From assembly GCF_048544455.1 (NCBI RefSeq), contig NC_133529.1:55299401-55363400 (forward strand): a DNA stretch of 64,000 bases, written 5' to 3'. The notes under the pieces were generated by a model. The model had not been told where the DNA came from. It saw only the letters and a program-made list of their open reading frames with translations, and did not search any database. A program made the position numbers and the translations under genes. Positions 10,627 through 23,905 of the stretch are shown in pieces; the first letter of the stretch is position 1, and every line of letters begins with the position of its first letter. This DNA is from Silene latifolia. Lineage: Eukaryota > Streptophyta > Magnoliopsida > Caryophyllales > Caryophyllaceae.

Positions 10627-10971
10627 TTCAGCAACTTTCCTTCTTCTTTTTCTTCCCTTTTCTTCATGAATTCCTTGGGGATTTCCTTGGGGACTCAAGG
10701 ATCCTTTTCTCAACAATGCTCTTCTACTATGCTATGTACAAAGGCCTTCTAGTCTCGTCTCTCCTTGATGCTTGGTCATTAAATGCGATCAATTTAGCCT
10801 CGTTTTGCCATGAAAATGCAAGATTCTTACTCCTTTCCTACCAAGGGATCAAAATCTCAAAGAATATGCAAAACAAAGAACTAAAGATAAGAAATGACCC
10901 AAATAGGCACTAAAAAGCATAGAAACAATGGTAATTCGGGGGCTAAATATGCGCCAATTATGGTCACATCA

Positions 10972-11906
10972 ATTGTACAACACCTACAAGTCGACTTAGT
11001 CTTCCCTACTCAACAACATGCATGGTCTAATGAGACTCGAGTTGGTTTATGTCTTACAAGTCTCATTGAAAAGATAGGTGATGGGTAAAAAATGTAAGGA
11101 TTCATAGCCTCACATTTCATCAAACATAATATGGGCATGAGTTGAGGTCAAAACAAGCAAGCAAAAAAACCATGAAAGCATATTAATTTAAGCATGAATC
11201 ATTCCCCATGTTGGTTTCCCCTAATTACCCATTAACCCCAGCTAGGTGACTACTCACTCATTATCATGTTGATCATGCTAGCAAGGTTATCAATCATACC
11301 AACAAAGTAAAACATGATGAATAAATGAAAATAATTAACAATAATTAAAAAGGGATTAAGAGAATTATACCTATTAATGATTCCAATAATAAAGCAAAGA
11401 ATAAAAGAAGTACTTGATGCTTGATTGAGAGGTTGTCAATCTCCCAATAATAACCCAAATAATCTTCAATTACCCAAAATAAAGGATGAACAAAAGAGAG
11501 ATTAAGGAAATAAAACTTGTATTAAAACTTGATTAATTGTTGATTACAAAACTAAAGAGAGATTTGATTAATATTAACTATGCTAAGAATTGATAAGAAG
11601 AACATGCTCTTCTATTTAGACTAATGGGGTATTTATTATTAGGTGGATGCATTAGGGTTAACTAAGGGCTTAAATGACGATTAAGTCCCTACTTAAGGAA
11701 ACGCCGGTATTTTCTGAAGGAAGGGCAACTTTCTTGAAGCTTGAAGAAACGAATTTGCGCTGTCTTGGAATCCGTGCGTCTTAGGCACGGGACGGCCGGA
11801 TACGTGAGTCTCTACCCGGGCGTCTTTGGGAGAAGACGGGCGTCTTCTAGTAGCTGCTGCCCGGGCGTTTTTGGGAGAAGACGCACGGATTGTTGTGCTG
11901 GGGACG
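10972..11906 (-). repeat. E2 3' LTR, outer part
   Basis: Matches 24350 to about 25290 of the E2 5' LTR at high identity. It is cut on the left by E1 and on the right by S1. The TATA-like region near 11630 is altered relative to the 5' LTR. The motif array runs from about 11770 to the S1 insertion point. Confidence 0.9.
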
Positions 11907-12282
11907 TGTAACACTCGCTAATTTTCCATTTTGACATTTAAAATTTATTAAACCGTTTGATTACTTTATTTTATATTTTTGAATTATTCAATTTAAATAA
12001 TTTCATTTCGAATACGTTTTTTATAAAAGTAATATTTTAAAGCCCATTTATATAAAAATACGTATTATTTAAATTATATTCTTGAGGCATAATTTATGTA
12101 AGAATAAATGTATACATATTTTTAGTCGGGTAATAATAATAGTGACCGTGATAATAATAATTTATGCCTTAATTTCCTTCTAGCTATAGACCGTCACATT
12201 TTACCTTGTACCCACTTTAATCCGGACCAACCATTTATCGACAACTCATCACACCCACCTACCCTTTTTCACTCTACTTTTA

Positions 12283-12376
12283 TATTATCAGTATTATTTA
12301 TATCATTAGATATTATTATTATATATTATTATTATATATTATTATTATTATATTTTGATTTATTATTATTTATTGT
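12283..12376. repeat. TAT/ATT microsatellite in S1
   Basis: Imperfect run of TAT, ATT and TATATATT units, about 90 bp, inside the solo LTR. Confidence 0.8.
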
Positions 12377-14362
12377 TGTTGTCTATCCGCAACCCCACTC
12401 CCCTCTTTTTCTTTCTTCTTCGTACAGCAGCAACAACATACCAGACCCCCAAACTCCATTTCCATCGACCTTCAATCCCCATTTTCTCCCTTATTTCTCA
12501 ACCAAATTCCATGAATTTTGCACCAATAACTTCTACATCTCATCCTCCTTCTTTGTATGTAAGAAAGAGCCAAGCTTTCGTCCTATTTCAGAACGGCCGT
12601 CTTACAAGGGATTCGGATTTTGGTCTAATTTCTTCCATTTTTGGGTTTAAGGTCACCCTTGGACGGTTCCATGGACCTTAAGAGATCAAAAACAGGTAAC
12701 GGTGATAGGTTACTCGACGAATGTCGAAATTTCCATCTTATGGGTCGTTTTATATGTTCTTTTCTGATAAAGTTTGGTTCTTTAATTATCTCAATTGTAA
12801 GGTAAGTTTCCGTCTTATATTAGTGCCTGAAATGGACTGTTTTGGGATGGTTTGTCCTCTGTTTTTGGGGTGTCGAAATAATGGTCGCGGAGCTAGGGTC
12901 GTACGATTGTGGTAGTCGAAATAGCGGTTCTGGGTGACCTGTCACGGTTTCTGCTGGGTCAAGTTTTTATGGTTTTGCAGGTTGTCCCGACATGACCGTG
13001 TTTGGCACGTTTTAATGGTTGTTTTGTGGACTATTTTTGGACTGTCGTGGGTGGCTATTGTAGTATGCATAAATGGTTGAATAGGGTCGTAATGACGATA
13101 ACATTTCCGTCTAACTTTCGGTTCTACATGAGTGTTTGAGTCGGGTTTGAACGAGCCCAAATATGGACTGTCTCGCTCAGTAGGTACCCTATTTCGGGGG
13201 TCTGTTTACGGTCTGTTCTGGACAGGAATTGGTGGTGGTGTGACACGATTGTGATGGCTGTCATGACATGTTTCGAGTGTCATTGTGGTTCATGTCGAGT
13301 GTTGAGGTTGTGGGTAGATTACTCTTTAATTTACGTCTCAATTATGCTCATAAATCCGTATTGGTATAATATTCGTGTAATAAGTATATTTGTGAGAGGG
13401 GTTGCTTTTCGTGTTTAACATTGGGATTGATTTAGGAATTTGCGATTAAATTGGTTTATAGTAAGAAATAAGTGTATATAATGGAAAGTTTAGTGGTCGT
13501 GCTAACATTCTGGTATAAAGCTATTGTTTAGTTGGAAACTAAGGCTAAGAATATGATTGGGCTCTAATGGTTTATGAATGAGGATTTGTTAATGACCAGT
13601 ACATTAGCTACCATGAGACCGAGATAAGTTTTCTATGTTATGAGACTGAATGGTTCAGAGTATGGTGATATGACGAATTAGAATTTCAGATATGGGCTTT
13701 TGGTTTTCTTATTGTATTGTTAAGTGTCGTTTCCTTCGACCTTAACTTGTGGGCGAGTAGCTTATAGTTTTACTCTAAGTGTTGAGCATGGTTTATTTTT
13801 GGACCTTTTGACGATATTGATATTGAAATTGAGATGAAAATTGGTTACTGGTATTGAGTTATGGGCGCTTTTGGCGCCAAGTTTGAGTTATTTGAATTAT
13901 TTAAATCCCGTCTCATGCTTTATATAACATAATTCGTTAAATATCGTTTATTTGTATATTTTCCTCACATGATTTATAATTGTGGAATGCACTATTTAAT
14001 TATCTCAATTATATATGAAATGACGTGTTTTCAGTTTAATATGAGACTAAATTAATTATTCATGCCTTGAGAGTAGTAAATGGTTTATCTTACATTTGAG
14101 TCATTTATAATTGAATGCTTGTTTTGCTTATTATAAATGGCTCATTTCCATTTGTCTACATTTTTATTCAAGTGACAAATATTGAAGAAATGGGTTATTT
14201 GTTCATGTTCATGATTATGATTTGGCATGAAATGTCTCACTTGGATTATCATCGGTTCATTAGATGTAGTAGTCTATTTCCAAGTTGATTCGCATCGCTT
14301 GGTTGAGTCGTATTCTTTAGATAATGCCTTTATGCTATATCGTATTGCTTGACTTATCTTTA

Positions 14363-14442
14363 CGCCTCTTTCGGATTGTCCTGCCGATTGTGGGTTTAGC
14401 TCATATCTTCCGCCTCTTTCGGACTGTCCTGCCGATTGTGGG
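14363..14442. repeat. Short tandem duplication in S1
   Basis: A 33-bp unit beginning CGCCTCTTTCGGA occurs at about 14363 and 14411 (period 48 bp). A weaker third trace (GGACTGTTCTGCCG) lies near 14479. Confidence 0.7.
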
Positions 14443-15528
14443 GTTCTCGATTTCCGATCTGTCTTCGAGTCTTGGATGCGGACTGTTCTGCCGCATGTCG
14501 AATCGGGAACTGTACTGTCCCGAGAGTCTGGCCAGATTTAGACTAGGACTGAGTCTTGGGAGTACCATTGTCGTCGTACCAGGGGAATTATATATTGATA
14601 TATGAGTAGTAAAGGTCTTGCTTGGTTATAGATATTGGTATTTGCCTTGCAATGTAAGAGTTATGCCTTGAGTTGTTTATCTTGGCCCTATCGGATACTA
14701 GGGGTGAGCTATAAGCCCTCTAGTTGCGATATGATCGTCGGGATTGATGATCCCATCCGTTCTTATGGTGAGATGCAAGCGATAAGTATGAATGTGACAT
14801 TAGTAGCCACGTCCCGTGCAATGTTTGCTAAGTGGTTTTCCAAATAATGGCTACAGTTTCTATTCTTGTAAATTGCATTGGTTGATCCCTTACTTAACTG
14901 CTTCACATGATTCGGATTCTAATCTCATATCTATGTTGAATTTCCTTGAAATGCGTGTTTTGGTATAGATTACCGTATTCTTGCCTTTCATATTATTTAA
15001 TTGTCTCACATGAATAGTTTAACCGTTATCATGCTAATGTTGATCTATCTTATTCCATCTCGTTTAATTGCCACGTTTAAACATAAACTTGATATCCATA
15101 TTTTTGTAAGAGTCTTACACGACTTACCTGTTTTAGTTATTTGTTATGTTCGTTTCGACATTTTGTGGCTGGGAGAACCTTGAGTTACTCCCCACTGACT
15201 GTGGCGTTCATGTTTACATGAATGATAGGTATTAGTGGTGCATTCATGGGGTGAAGACATGTGTGAGCTAGCAAGCACTTCGGCCTAGTAGTTGGTTTAT
15301 TAGGATCGTTTAGACCTACCTTTTATTGTATTGTCATTCGAGGGATATATTTTCCCTCACCTTGAGTATCACGTTTGTATAATTTTAAAATCTTTATTTC
15401 CGCACTCTTTATTTATGTTTTAGATTTTGGTGAACCCGCGCTTTAAATTTTAAAAGTTTTAAAAATTCCCTAAAATTCCGCATTTTATTAGTTTTATGTT
15501 CCGCTTTATCGCGGGGTGTCACACGACG

Positions 15529-15905
15529 GCCGTCTTCAGGACAATCCGCACGGATTGCTGCTCAGACTTGTTTCTTCTTCTTTTCTTCCCTTTTCTTCAT
15601 AAAATCCTTGGGGATTTCCTTGGGGATGCAAGGATCTTTTCTCATCATTGCCCATCTACTATAATATATATATAAAGGCCTTCTAATCTTGTCTCTCCTT
15701 GATGCTTGGTCATTGAATTCAATCAATTTAGTCTCATTTTGCCATGAAAATGCAAGGTTTGCACTCCTTTCCTACCAAGGACACAAAACCTCAAAGAATA
15801 TGCAAAACAAAGAACTAAAGACAATAAATGACCCAAATATGCACTAAAAAGCATGGGAGCAAGGCTAATTCGGGGGCTAAATATGCTCTAATTATGGTCA
15901 CATCA
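15529..15905 (-). repeat. E2 3' LTR, inner part
   Basis: Continues the LTR interrupted at 11906 and matches about 25290-25665. It ends at GTCACATCA next to the polypurine tract. Confidence 0.9.
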
Positions 15906-15919
15906 AATATCCCCAAACC
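15906..15919 (-). other. E2 polypurine tract
   Basis: GGTTTGGGGATATT on the minus strand abutting the LTR, identical to E1. Confidence 0.75.
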
Positions 15920-18040
15920 GAACCTTTGCTCGTCCCGAGTAAAGAGGTGACAAAGACTAGGACCATTATTTAAACTAACCTAATAACATAGCCGACATGA
16001 GACAATTAGCGGGTCTCACTCCGCCCCATCAACTCACAACAAGACAACCATGAGGTAGGATGCCTTCTTGCAAGGCAAGGTGGGTCTTGCCAAAATGGCG
16101 ACACATCCAAACATTAAGCACACAAAATCAAATAATGGATGCATCTACAAAAGGAATAGCCACTTCCTCATCAAGTGGCGGAGTCAACTAAAAGAGAACA
16201 AATTTAAGAGCATATATTCCGTCACAAATACTAGTTCAACAAATCACTAAGGCTAAGAGGATGGCACTAAAACACCTCCAAATGGTGTTAAACTAGACTA
16301 CTTTCGTCCTCAATTTCCAAATACTTTCGTCAAGAGCGATCGGATGGCGTGGAATGATGATCCCCATGATGCTAGTAGCATATGACATGACAAGTCTCGA
16401 GTTCTCTACAAAAGTAAAGGTCATGGATCGTCCCAAGCTCGACAAAGTGGCTTGACAAAAAGGCTTTTTGGGAATGAAATGCTCAAATCGTTGTAAACAA
16501 GGGTGGATATGACTATCATTCAAAAATTGACCTCATTCAACTTTCACATTTAAAAAATTAGAGATGGGGTTTGTCCCTTCCGTGCTAATGTCCTTTGCTT
16601 TCGCCAATCGTTTATTAGGCAACCGGTTAACCTCTAGACAATAGCTTTTCGGGGTGATAGTCACTCTGTCTTTGGGCGGTTGAATTCACAACCGTGTGGG
16701 GGCCCAATTCAATGGATCCCTCTCCAAAGCACATCGAAGTGGTACGCCTCCATCAAAACGACTAAAATTCTCAACATTTCAACATTTCAAAACATTTGAG
16801 GTTTCCTTGGCAATAAAACGTTTCCACATACAAAATCTTTGAAATGAGCACTTCAAACTTATTGATAGAAAGTATTTTTGGGTTGCCATAGCACAAGGTC
16901 AATCAAGGTCACCTAGACAAGTTAACCAAGTCCACATCGCATCACGGGGTTGGATAGGTGACTCACATGCAAACCCTTGACTAGGCTTTGGATCATGGGT
17001 CGAAAGACACTAGTATGACACAATCTAGGGTGTTTTACATCCATTCTAGTAGGCGAAGTCTTAAGTTGAAAAAGTATTTGTAATGGCTTAATTGCTCTTG
17101 TCAAAGTTCCCAATTAGGCACTTTTCAAAATATTTCATCTAAATGCAACTATATGCCATGATGCAACTATTATATACATCCTAATGCAAGTGATTCTACC
17201 AACTAATATGACATATAAACTAAATGCAAGTCCTAAGTTCACATTGTTATACCGCATCAATCAAAATAAAGCCACATAGTCATTAACATAAAGAGGAAAA
17301 AGGAGTTTGGAAAGATCATACCATGCGGTCTTTAATATCCTCATGTCTCGGATGTGGCGTAGTCGATCAATGTGAACAAGGATAGAACAAACACAATATA
17401 TACAATAATATATACATGACTACACTACATAGGAAATGAACATGTTTTTGGTTTTTCAATTTTCAAATTTTTATGGTTTTTCGAAATTTTTCAATTTTTT
17501 TGGATTTTTGAATAAAAGTTAGATTAGAATTCCCCATCCCCACACTAATATGGGCATTGTCCTCAATGGCCAAAATGATGGGAAATTATGCAAACATGAT
17601 GCATGATTTCTACACTAAATGCAAGCTACACTAATCTACACTACATGATGCATGATTTTTGTTTATGACGGAGAGGATAATTTAGATTACCTCCCGTTGT
17701 GTATGCATGTACTTCCCCAAACCGAGTTAGACGTTATTGCTAATGTCCTATGGTTGGGTGTAGTTCATGCACACACGATGCAATGCATGAAACTAATTTG
17801 TCATTTTGGATTTTCAAAAGGTGGGAGCAATAAAATGAGAACACCTCAATGGGGCCGAGGTGTTAGTCCTCTATGTTGCTAGGACTACTCCAACAATGAT
17901 CAAGATTAATAAAATACAAGTTAACAAAACACAAACTTCTTTTCATGAAACTTTGAAAATTAAAGAGAGGAGATGAGGAAACTTCACTTAAACTTAGGTG
18001 GGTGCCTCTCGCCCGCTCCACCTAGCTATGAAGTAATCCT
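15920..18040 (-). other. E2 3' untranslated region
   Basis: About 2.1 kb homologous in its outer parts to E1 1335-3346. The middle (about 16310-16900) looks divergent from E1 and E3. No coding region is recognisable. Confidence 0.65.
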
Positions 18041-19574
18041 CTAGAGATCGGCATCATCTCCTTCTAGATCGCTATCCCATATCTCCTTTGATGTATCACT
18101 CATACTCGGGTCCATGAACTCATCCTCTTCACTTTCAAGCTCCACCGTGTCCCCTCCGCAAGAATTGTTGCTTCCCTCCTCTTGTCTCCCGTTTGCCCCT
18201 TCGTTTGCCCTCTCCGAATTGGGGAAGAGTAAGTCCATTTGAGCCCATGAGGGAAATGCTCCTTCCTCACTAATCTTTCCCTTTTGAACCATATCCTGGT
18301 ATTGAGGATAGAGTGCATAGTAAATGTCCACGTTGGTTTCGTATTGGCGGAAGTGCAAATCTTGTAGAATTCCCGTGACAAAGTCGTCACGGGGAAGGAT
18401 GAAGGGGTTGTGATGGTTGTATGGTTGGTAAGGAAATGAGTAGGGAGGCACTTTGATCTTCTCATCTTGGGATTGTTGCTCTTGTTGTTGTTGTTGATTC
18501 GGAGGTGGTGGTGCTTGCCTTGTTTGATTCGGGATGAGGTAGGATGGGATTGGAGCTAAAGGTCCTCTTCTTGGGGAGATACGTGGTAGGCCGGTCATTG
18601 GAAGATAAATCGGATCGCTTCCTTTCGTTAACCACTTGATCCGCTTATCGACCCCCTCAAGGGTTATCCAATGATGATGAATAAGAAGAAGATCTTCGTT
18701 TATCCTTGTGTTTCCCAAATGAGGAGCATACTCATTATTCTCATTGAATCTCGGATTGAAATGTTTCGCAAGCCTAGTAATGAGTCCTCCATTCACAATG
18801 TGTTTCATCCCCTCATCATCACCATTCCTAAACTTTGCCCATTTCTCGAGTAACACTAGAGGTGCATTGAAGTGGTACACACTTCTTCCTTGAATATTGA
18901 GGTAGGATTCCATAAACACAAGGTCTAATTGGTTCACGATCGCCGGATCTTGGCGAGCAAAGAGGGTGCCCTAGAGGAACCGGTAAGTGACTCTTAAGAT
19001 CGGAATTTGGATATAAAAAGCAAGGCATTCCTTGTTGTGTATGAAGTCCCGGCCAGGTCATGGCCCTCCACAAAGGTTCAACACTGTATTTCTTTGGCTT
19101 CGATGTTCGGGTAGGCGAAACATCGAGTCCAAGCACATTTGCGAATTCTACAAGGGTCATCATTCTTGGGACATTTTCCAACCTAAACTCTATGCATATT
19201 GTTTTGTTCAAGGTTGTAATCTTCAAAAAGCTCAAAAACTCAAGCACAAGTGATCGATAAGTTTGCTCATACATGTGGAAAAGGGTGGAGAGACCAAATA
19301 CTTCAAAGAGAGCTTCCACTTGGTGATAAATCCCAAGTTTCCTCATGGTATCATGACATAAAAACTTAGTGGGAAGAATGTTCTTACTTAGAAGCCGGTG
19401 GAAGACTAATCTTTGCACATCATTGACAAATTCCACATTTGAGAAGTCATCAAGCCTTGTAAGATCTACAATCTCTTCATGCTCCCTTCTTAATGTGTTG
19501 ACATGGGAGGTAGAAGAACTTCCCCTCATCCTTGGTCTCCTCCCATTCCTGAAAGAGGATCTCCTTGGTGCCAT
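18041..19574 (-). pseudogene. E2 ORF3, frameshifted
   Basis: Homologue of the E1 511-aa ORF3: MAPRRSSFR start at 19574, ILPTKFLCHDT motif, HIVNGGLITRLAKHFN, Pro/Gln stretch, acidic tail ending DDADL. A one-base gain near 19055 shifts the frame after residue ~173. A TAG near 18972 lies in the original frame. The C-terminal frame then runs open from 18937 to 18041. A TATA-like box (19732-19741) and a motif array lie upstream, as in E1. Confidence 0.85.
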
Positions 19575-19731
19575 TCCTTGATTATTGAGCTGGATTCTTT
19601 TGATTTGTGAAGGAATAAAGATGCTCCTTGTTAATTGAGTGTTGCCTTTGAAACCCTAGAAATTTGGGGATATTTGATTTTGTGGGGTTAAAGAGTGATT
19701 GGGATATGCTTTGGAGTTATAAGGAGGTGGG

Positions 19732-19741
19732 TTTTTATAAT
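19732..19741 (-). promoter_or_regulatory. TATA-like box upstream of E2 ORF3
   Basis: The minus strand reads ATTATAAAAAC about 160 nt before the ORF3 ATG, in the same relative position as the E1 box. Confidence 0.5.
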
Positions 19742-19804
19742 GCAAGTGGAAGGAAGGGTGATGTGTCACTAAATTTGTGGTGGGGTGTAATTTAATTAAG
19801 AAAA

Positions 19805-20240
19805 GACGGGTCAAATCACCGCGGGAAGACGGGCGGATTCGAGCAGAAGACGCTCGGATTCTTTCTTATCGGGACGGGCGGATTCTCGGTAAGGCGTCCG
19901 GATTCTGTCACAGCTAAGTTTCCAAAAATATGACGCTACAAAGACGGGCGTCCCGAGCATAAGACGCTCGGATTCTTCAATTGCGGGACGGGCGTCTTCT
20001 GCTGAAGCCGGGCGGATTCTTTTCCAGGGATTTTTCTTGAAATGCACAGGTAGAAAGACGGCCGGATTTCCGCAAAGCCGGCCGGATTCTTCAGGGCGAG
20101 CGTCTTTCCTTCTGAGACGCCCGGTTTCTTCTACAGTCCAAAATTTTCAGTTTCTCAGTTTAGAAGGACGGACGGATTCTTCCCAGGACGCCCGGATTCC
20201 AGTAAGACGGCCGGATTCCAGGGAACACGCACGTGTTCAA
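19805..20240. repeat. CpG-rich motif array between E2 pol and ORF3
   Basis: Units such as GACGGGCGGATTC, GACGCTCGGATTC and GACGGCCGGATT, irregularly spaced. The array has diverged from that of E1 in order and spacing, but unit type and position are kept. Confidence 0.75.
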
Positions 20241-20469
20241 GCTGTGAATTCTTCCTTTGACTTCCTTTCCTCTCATAGATGCTTCCCCACACTTGAAAAT
20301 TGGTTCCTTCCTTCATTCAAAATTCGTTAGTGACCCCCCCTCACTTACTCTAATGAAAAGACTTTATTAAAAAAATGCAATAAAATTATAAATACAAGTT
20401 AAAGGGTTAGTATATTTACAAGTGGTGGTTTAGGAAGGACTCCACCAAACTCTCCCTTTGATGGTTCTT

Positions 20470-23400
20470 TCAAGGATGAGAAGGCCCGAGGTAGGTGACC
20501 TCGACCTCTCCAATAAACGCTCCCTCATAGTATGGCTTCAATCTTTGACCGTTGACTTTGAACTTGCTCCCATCTTCCGCCTTGAGTTCAAAATCTCCAT
20601 ATTTTCCAACTTCGGTTATCACATAGGGACCCATCCATCTAGAGTTCAACTTTCCCGGAAAAAGTCGGTAGCGGGAATTGAATAGAAGGACTTTGTCCCC
20701 TTTGTGCAAGGCCTTTTGTCTAATTCTCTTGTCATGGAGTAATTTCGTTCTTTCTTTGTAAATCTTTGCATTCTCATAGGATTGTAGTCGGAATTCCTCC
20801 AACTCTTGAATTTGAATCATCCTCTTTTGACCACTCAATTTGAGATCAAGATTAAGTGCTCGGATTGCCCAAAAAGCTTTGTACTCCAATTCGATTGGCA
20901 AATGACATGCTTTTCCATAGACAAGCTTGTAAGGGGAGGCTCCTATGGGAGTCTTATAGGCCGTCCTATAAGCCCAAAGAGCATCATCAAGCTTTGTGCT
21001 CCAATCTTTTCGAGTCTTGTTCACAACTTTCTCAAGGATTTGTTTGATCTCTCTATTTGAAACTTCAACTTGACCGCTTGTTTGAGGATGATATCCCAAG
21101 CCGGTTCTATGTTGGACACCATATTTGGTCAAAAGAGATGCAAGTTTCTTTTCATGAAAATACGTTCCTCCATCACTTATGATTGCTCTAGGAACTCCAA
21201 ATCTTGGGAAGATTATCTTCTTGAAGAGCTTGGTGACCGTTTTTGCATCATCATTTGGAGTGGCAATTGCCTCCACCAACTTTGAGACGTAGTCTACGGC
21301 CACAAGGATGTACTTATTCCCATTGGATGTCACAAAGGGCCCTTGGTAGTCGATTCCCCAAACATCGAAGATCTCCACCTCTAGAATGCCCCTTTGTGGC
21401 ATTTCGTTCCTCCAAGAGATATTCCCCGTTCTTTGACAAGCATCGCAATGAATGATGTATTCTCTTGTGTCTTGAAACATTGTAGGCCAATAGAAGCCCG
21501 ATTGAAGAATTTTTACAATGGTCCTCCTTGCTCCATGGTGCCCACCGTAGGGTGATGAGTGACACCCTTCCAAGATTCCTTGGACTTCCCATTGAGGGAT
21601 GCATCTCCGGTAGAGCCCATCACTACACTCCTTGTAGAGGTTTGGGTCATCCCAAAAGTACCTCTTCACTTCGAATAGGAATCTCTTCCTTTGGTTGTGG
21701 TTCAAATTTGGGGGGAGTACTTTTCCAATATAGTTAGCATAATCGGCAAACCATGGGGTGATGTGCCTTTCAAGTTGTGTTTGAATGGCCATCAAAATAT
21801 CGTCGGGAAATGAGTCATTGATCGGGGTTTCTCCATTTTCATCATGAAACCGGATCCTTGACAAGTGATCCGCCACTACATTCTCGGCTCCTTTCTTGTC
21901 TCTTATTTCCAAGTTAAATTCTTGAAGAAGTAAAATCAATCTCAACAACCTTGGTTTTGCCTCCTTCTCTATCAAGAGATGTCGGAGAGCACAGTGATCC
22001 GAAAAGACAATCACTTTGGATCCAAGCAAGTAGGAACGGAATTTGTCCAAAGCATAGACAATGGCAAGAAGCTCTTTCTCGGTGGTATCGTAGTTCACTT
22101 GGGAGGGATCAAGAGTCTTGCTTATATAATAGATGGCATGAAGAGCTCTTCCTACCCGTTGGCCAAGAACCGCTCCAACGGCGTAGTTACTAGCATCACA
22201 CATAATCTCGAATGGTAGTTCCCAATTTGGAGGTTGAATGATCGGTGCCGAGATTAGTGCTTCCTTGATTCTATTAAAGGCTTCAACACACTCATCAGTG
22301 AATTGGAATTGGGCATCTTTAAGCAAAAGTTGAGTGAGGGGTTTCGCTATTTTTGAAAAATCCTTTATGAAACGGCGATAAAAACCCGCGTGACCGAGAA
22401 AACTTCTCACCCCTCTAACATTCACGGGAGGTGGGAGTTTCTCTATCACCTCAACTTTAGCTTTATCGACCTCGATGCCCTTTTCCGAAATTAAATGAGC
22501 CAAAACAATTCCTTCATTGACCATGAAGTGACACTTTTCCCAATTTAAAACAAGAATAACATCTTCACATTTTTGCAATACAAGAGAATGATTATGCAAA
22601 CATGAGTCAAAGTCCTTTCCATAAACACTAAAACCATCCATAAAAACTTCCATTATGGTCTCCAAATAATCGGAGAAGACACTCATCATGCATCTTTGGA
22701 AAGTGGCGGGGGCATTACATAAACCAAAAGGCATCCTCCTATATGCAAAAGTACCATAAGGGCATGTGAAGGTGGTCTTATGTTGGTCATCCGGGTGTAT
22801 AGAGATTTGGAAGAATCCCGAGTACCCGTCAAGGTAACAAAAGAATTTGTTGGAGGCTAACCTCTCAAGCATTTGGTCAATGAATGGTAGGGGGAAATGA
22901 TCCTTCCTTGTTGCGGAATTCAATTTTCGATAGTCAATGCACATACGCCAACCGGTGATCATCCTTGTGGGTATTAGCTCATTCTTTTCATTTGTCACCA
23001 CCGTGGTACCTCCTTTATTAGGTACCACTTGAACGGGGCTAACCCACAAAGAGTCCGATATGGGATATATGATTCCCGCATCAAGTAATTTCATAACTTC
23101 TCCTTTGACAACTTCTTGCATGTGGGGGTTCAATCTTCTTTGAGGTTGAATGGTAGGTCTATGGTCTTCCTCTAGATGAATTCTATGCATGCAAAAGTTG
23201 GGACTTATCCCCTTAAGGTCATATAGACTATAACCTATAGCCTTCTCATGTTGTTTCAACACATCAAGCAATTTTCCCAATTGGTTCTCATCAAGTCTAT
23301 CATTAACAATCACGGGTTTGGTCTTTAATTCATCAAGGTAAGCATATTTCAAATTTGGGGGAAGGGGTTTTAAAGTAGGAGTTTGTACCTCACTTTCCTC

Positions 23401-23784
23401 CTTTGGAGTTTCATTGAGAATTTGCTCCATCTCCATTAGACATTCCATTCTCATAGCATATTCAACTTGTTCTTCATTCTCATCAACCTCATCACATTCG
23501 AATTCCATAATGGATTCCTCTTGCTCTTGAGCTTGTAAGATGTCTTCTAGGATGGATTGCTCATCTTCTATAGGTTGACATGCTTCCACAAGGATGTTAT
23601 GCACTAATTCGGATTGTGCATGAGTAAGTTCTTTGTTAGCTAGAGAGGCCTCAAAAAGATCCACCTCCAATTCCCAATACATATTTTTAGCCTCACTTGC
23701 TTCCAAGGCTTCCAATGCTTGCATGGGATCTTTGAAGAAAGGTATACTTAAGTGGTCCTCTACAAAATAATCTATAAGGTCCAT
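20470..23784 (-). CDS. pol: E2 pol: RT-RNase H-integrase polyprotein, one open frame (1104 aa)
   Basis: I chose the ATG at 23784 (MDLIDYF), equivalent to the E1 start; the frame is open a little further upstream but without an ATG. Approximate domains: acidic N-terminal region 1-150; reverse transcriptase 205-430 with [12 protein letters not shown] and YLDGYSGF; RNase H 520-650 ([19 protein letters not shown]); integrase zinc finger 735-785; integrase core with GIDYQGPF (~813), SDGGTYF (~870) and the E of VEVSNREI (~908); C-terminal GPYVITEVG (~1051). The catalytic box reads FMDG at 381-384, where E1 has FMDD, so the second catalytic aspartate of RT is lost and this RT should be inactive despite the intact frame. 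No gag or protease is present. Confidence 0.92.
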   Translation of the reverse strand: MDLIDYFVEDHLSIPFFKDPMQALEALEASEAKNMYWELEVDLFEASLANKELTHAQSELVHNILVEACQPIEDEQSILEDILQAQEQEESIMEFECDEVDENEEQVEYAMRMECLMEMEQILNETPKEESEVQTPTLKPLPPNLKYAYLDELKTKPVIVNDRLDENQLGKLLDVLKQHEKAIGYSLYDLKGISPNFCMHRIHLEEDHRPTIQPQRRLNPHMQEVVKGEVMKLLDAGIIYPISDSLWVSPVQVVPNKGGTTVVTNEKNELIPTRMITGWRMCIDYRKLNSATRKDHFPLPFIDQMLERLASNKFFCYLDGYSGFFQISIHPDDQHKTTFTCPYGTFAYRRMPFGLCNAPATFQRCMMSVFSDYLETIMEVFMDGFSVYGKDFDSCLHNHSLVLQKCEDVILVLNWEKCHFMVNEGIVLAHLISEKGIEVDKAKVEVIEKLPPPVNVRGVRSFLGHAGFYRRFIKDFSKIAKPLTQLLLKDAQFQFTDECVEAFNRIKEALISAPIIQPPNWELPFEIMCDASNYAVGAVLGQRVGRALHAIYYISKTLDPSQVNYDTTEKELLAIVYALDKFRSYLLGSKVIVFSDHCALRHLLIEKEAKPRLLRLILLLQEFNLEIRDKKGAENVVADHLSRIRFHDENGETPINDSFPDDILMAIQTQLERHITPWFADYANYIGKVLPPNLNHNQRKRFLFEVKRYFWDDPNLYKECSDGLYRRCIPQWEVQGILEGCHSSPYGGHHGARRTIVKILQSGFYWPTMFQDTREYIIHCDACQRTGNISWRNEMPQRGILEVEIFDVWGIDYQGPFVTSNGNKYILVAVDYVSKLVEAIATPNDDAKTVTKLFKKIIFPRFGVPRAIISDGGTYFHEKKLASLLTKYGVQHRTGLGYHPQTSGQVEVSNREIKQILEKVVNKTRKDWSTKLDDALWAYRTAYKTPIGASPYKLVYGKACHLPIELEYKAFWAIRALNLDLKLSGQKRMIQIQELEEFRLQSYENAKIYKERTKLLHDKRIRQKALHKGDKVLLFNSRYRLFPGKLNSRWMGPYVITEVGKYGDFELKAEDGSKFKVNGQRLKPYYEGAFIGEVEVTYLGPSHP

Positions 23785-23905
23785 CTTGCAAAATATCGAA
23801 CAACTTGAAGACAATTAGAACAAACCTTGAGCAGGTTTACTTCCTCAAGGCAAAGAAAGACACAACTAATAAAAATATAAGAAAATCTAAATCAAGTTAA
23901 CACCG

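Larger units (their letters stand above)
1..10971 (-). mobile_element. E1: Athila-like Ty3/gypsy element, pol + ORF3, no gag (left end off window)
   Basis: Minus-strand LTR retrotransposon. Bases 1-1320 repeat 9652-10971 with only a handful of differences, so these are the two LTRs; the first ~437 bp of the left copy lie off the window. From right to left the order is 5' LTR, tRNA-Asp-type primer site, pol, spacer with motif array, ORF3, long 3' untranslated region, polypurine tract, 3' LTR. Only about 120 nt separate the primer site from the pol ATG, so gag and protease are absent. The right flank is the middle of the E2 3' LTR, so E1 inserted into E2; the target duplication cannot be checked. 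The near-identical LTRs mark it as one of the youngest insertions here. Confidence 0.9.
9215..10971 (-). repeat. E1 5' LTR (1757 bp)
   Basis: Element orientation TGATGTGACC...CGATCA. The right end is fixed by loss of similarity to the 3' LTR at 10971. The inner end is inferred from the TG four bases from the primer site. It contains the TATA-like box 10306-10315 and the array 10465-10626. The inner part includes the segment GGTCGGATCCCAAGGGAC, which recurs in E2 and E3. Confidence 0.85.
11907..15523 (+). mobile_element. S1: 3.6-kb solo LTR, Ogre/Tat-like
   Basis: The insertion is defined by comparing the two E2 LTRs. It begins TGTAACACTCGC and ends GGGTGTCACA, with TG...CA termini. The flanks GGACG (11902-11906) and CGACG (15524-15528) match at 4 of 5 bases, consistent with a 5-bp target duplication carrying one mutation. 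No protein-coding domain, primer site or second LTR is visible. The great length and termini suit Ogre/Tat-type LTRs; that lineage call is inference. Small open frames inside look fortuitous. Confidence 0.75.

Noticed and set aside
12355..12681. 108-aa plus-strand frame considered as a host gene
   Set aside because: Lies inside solo LTR S1 just after a microsatellite, low-complexity start, no recognisable domain.
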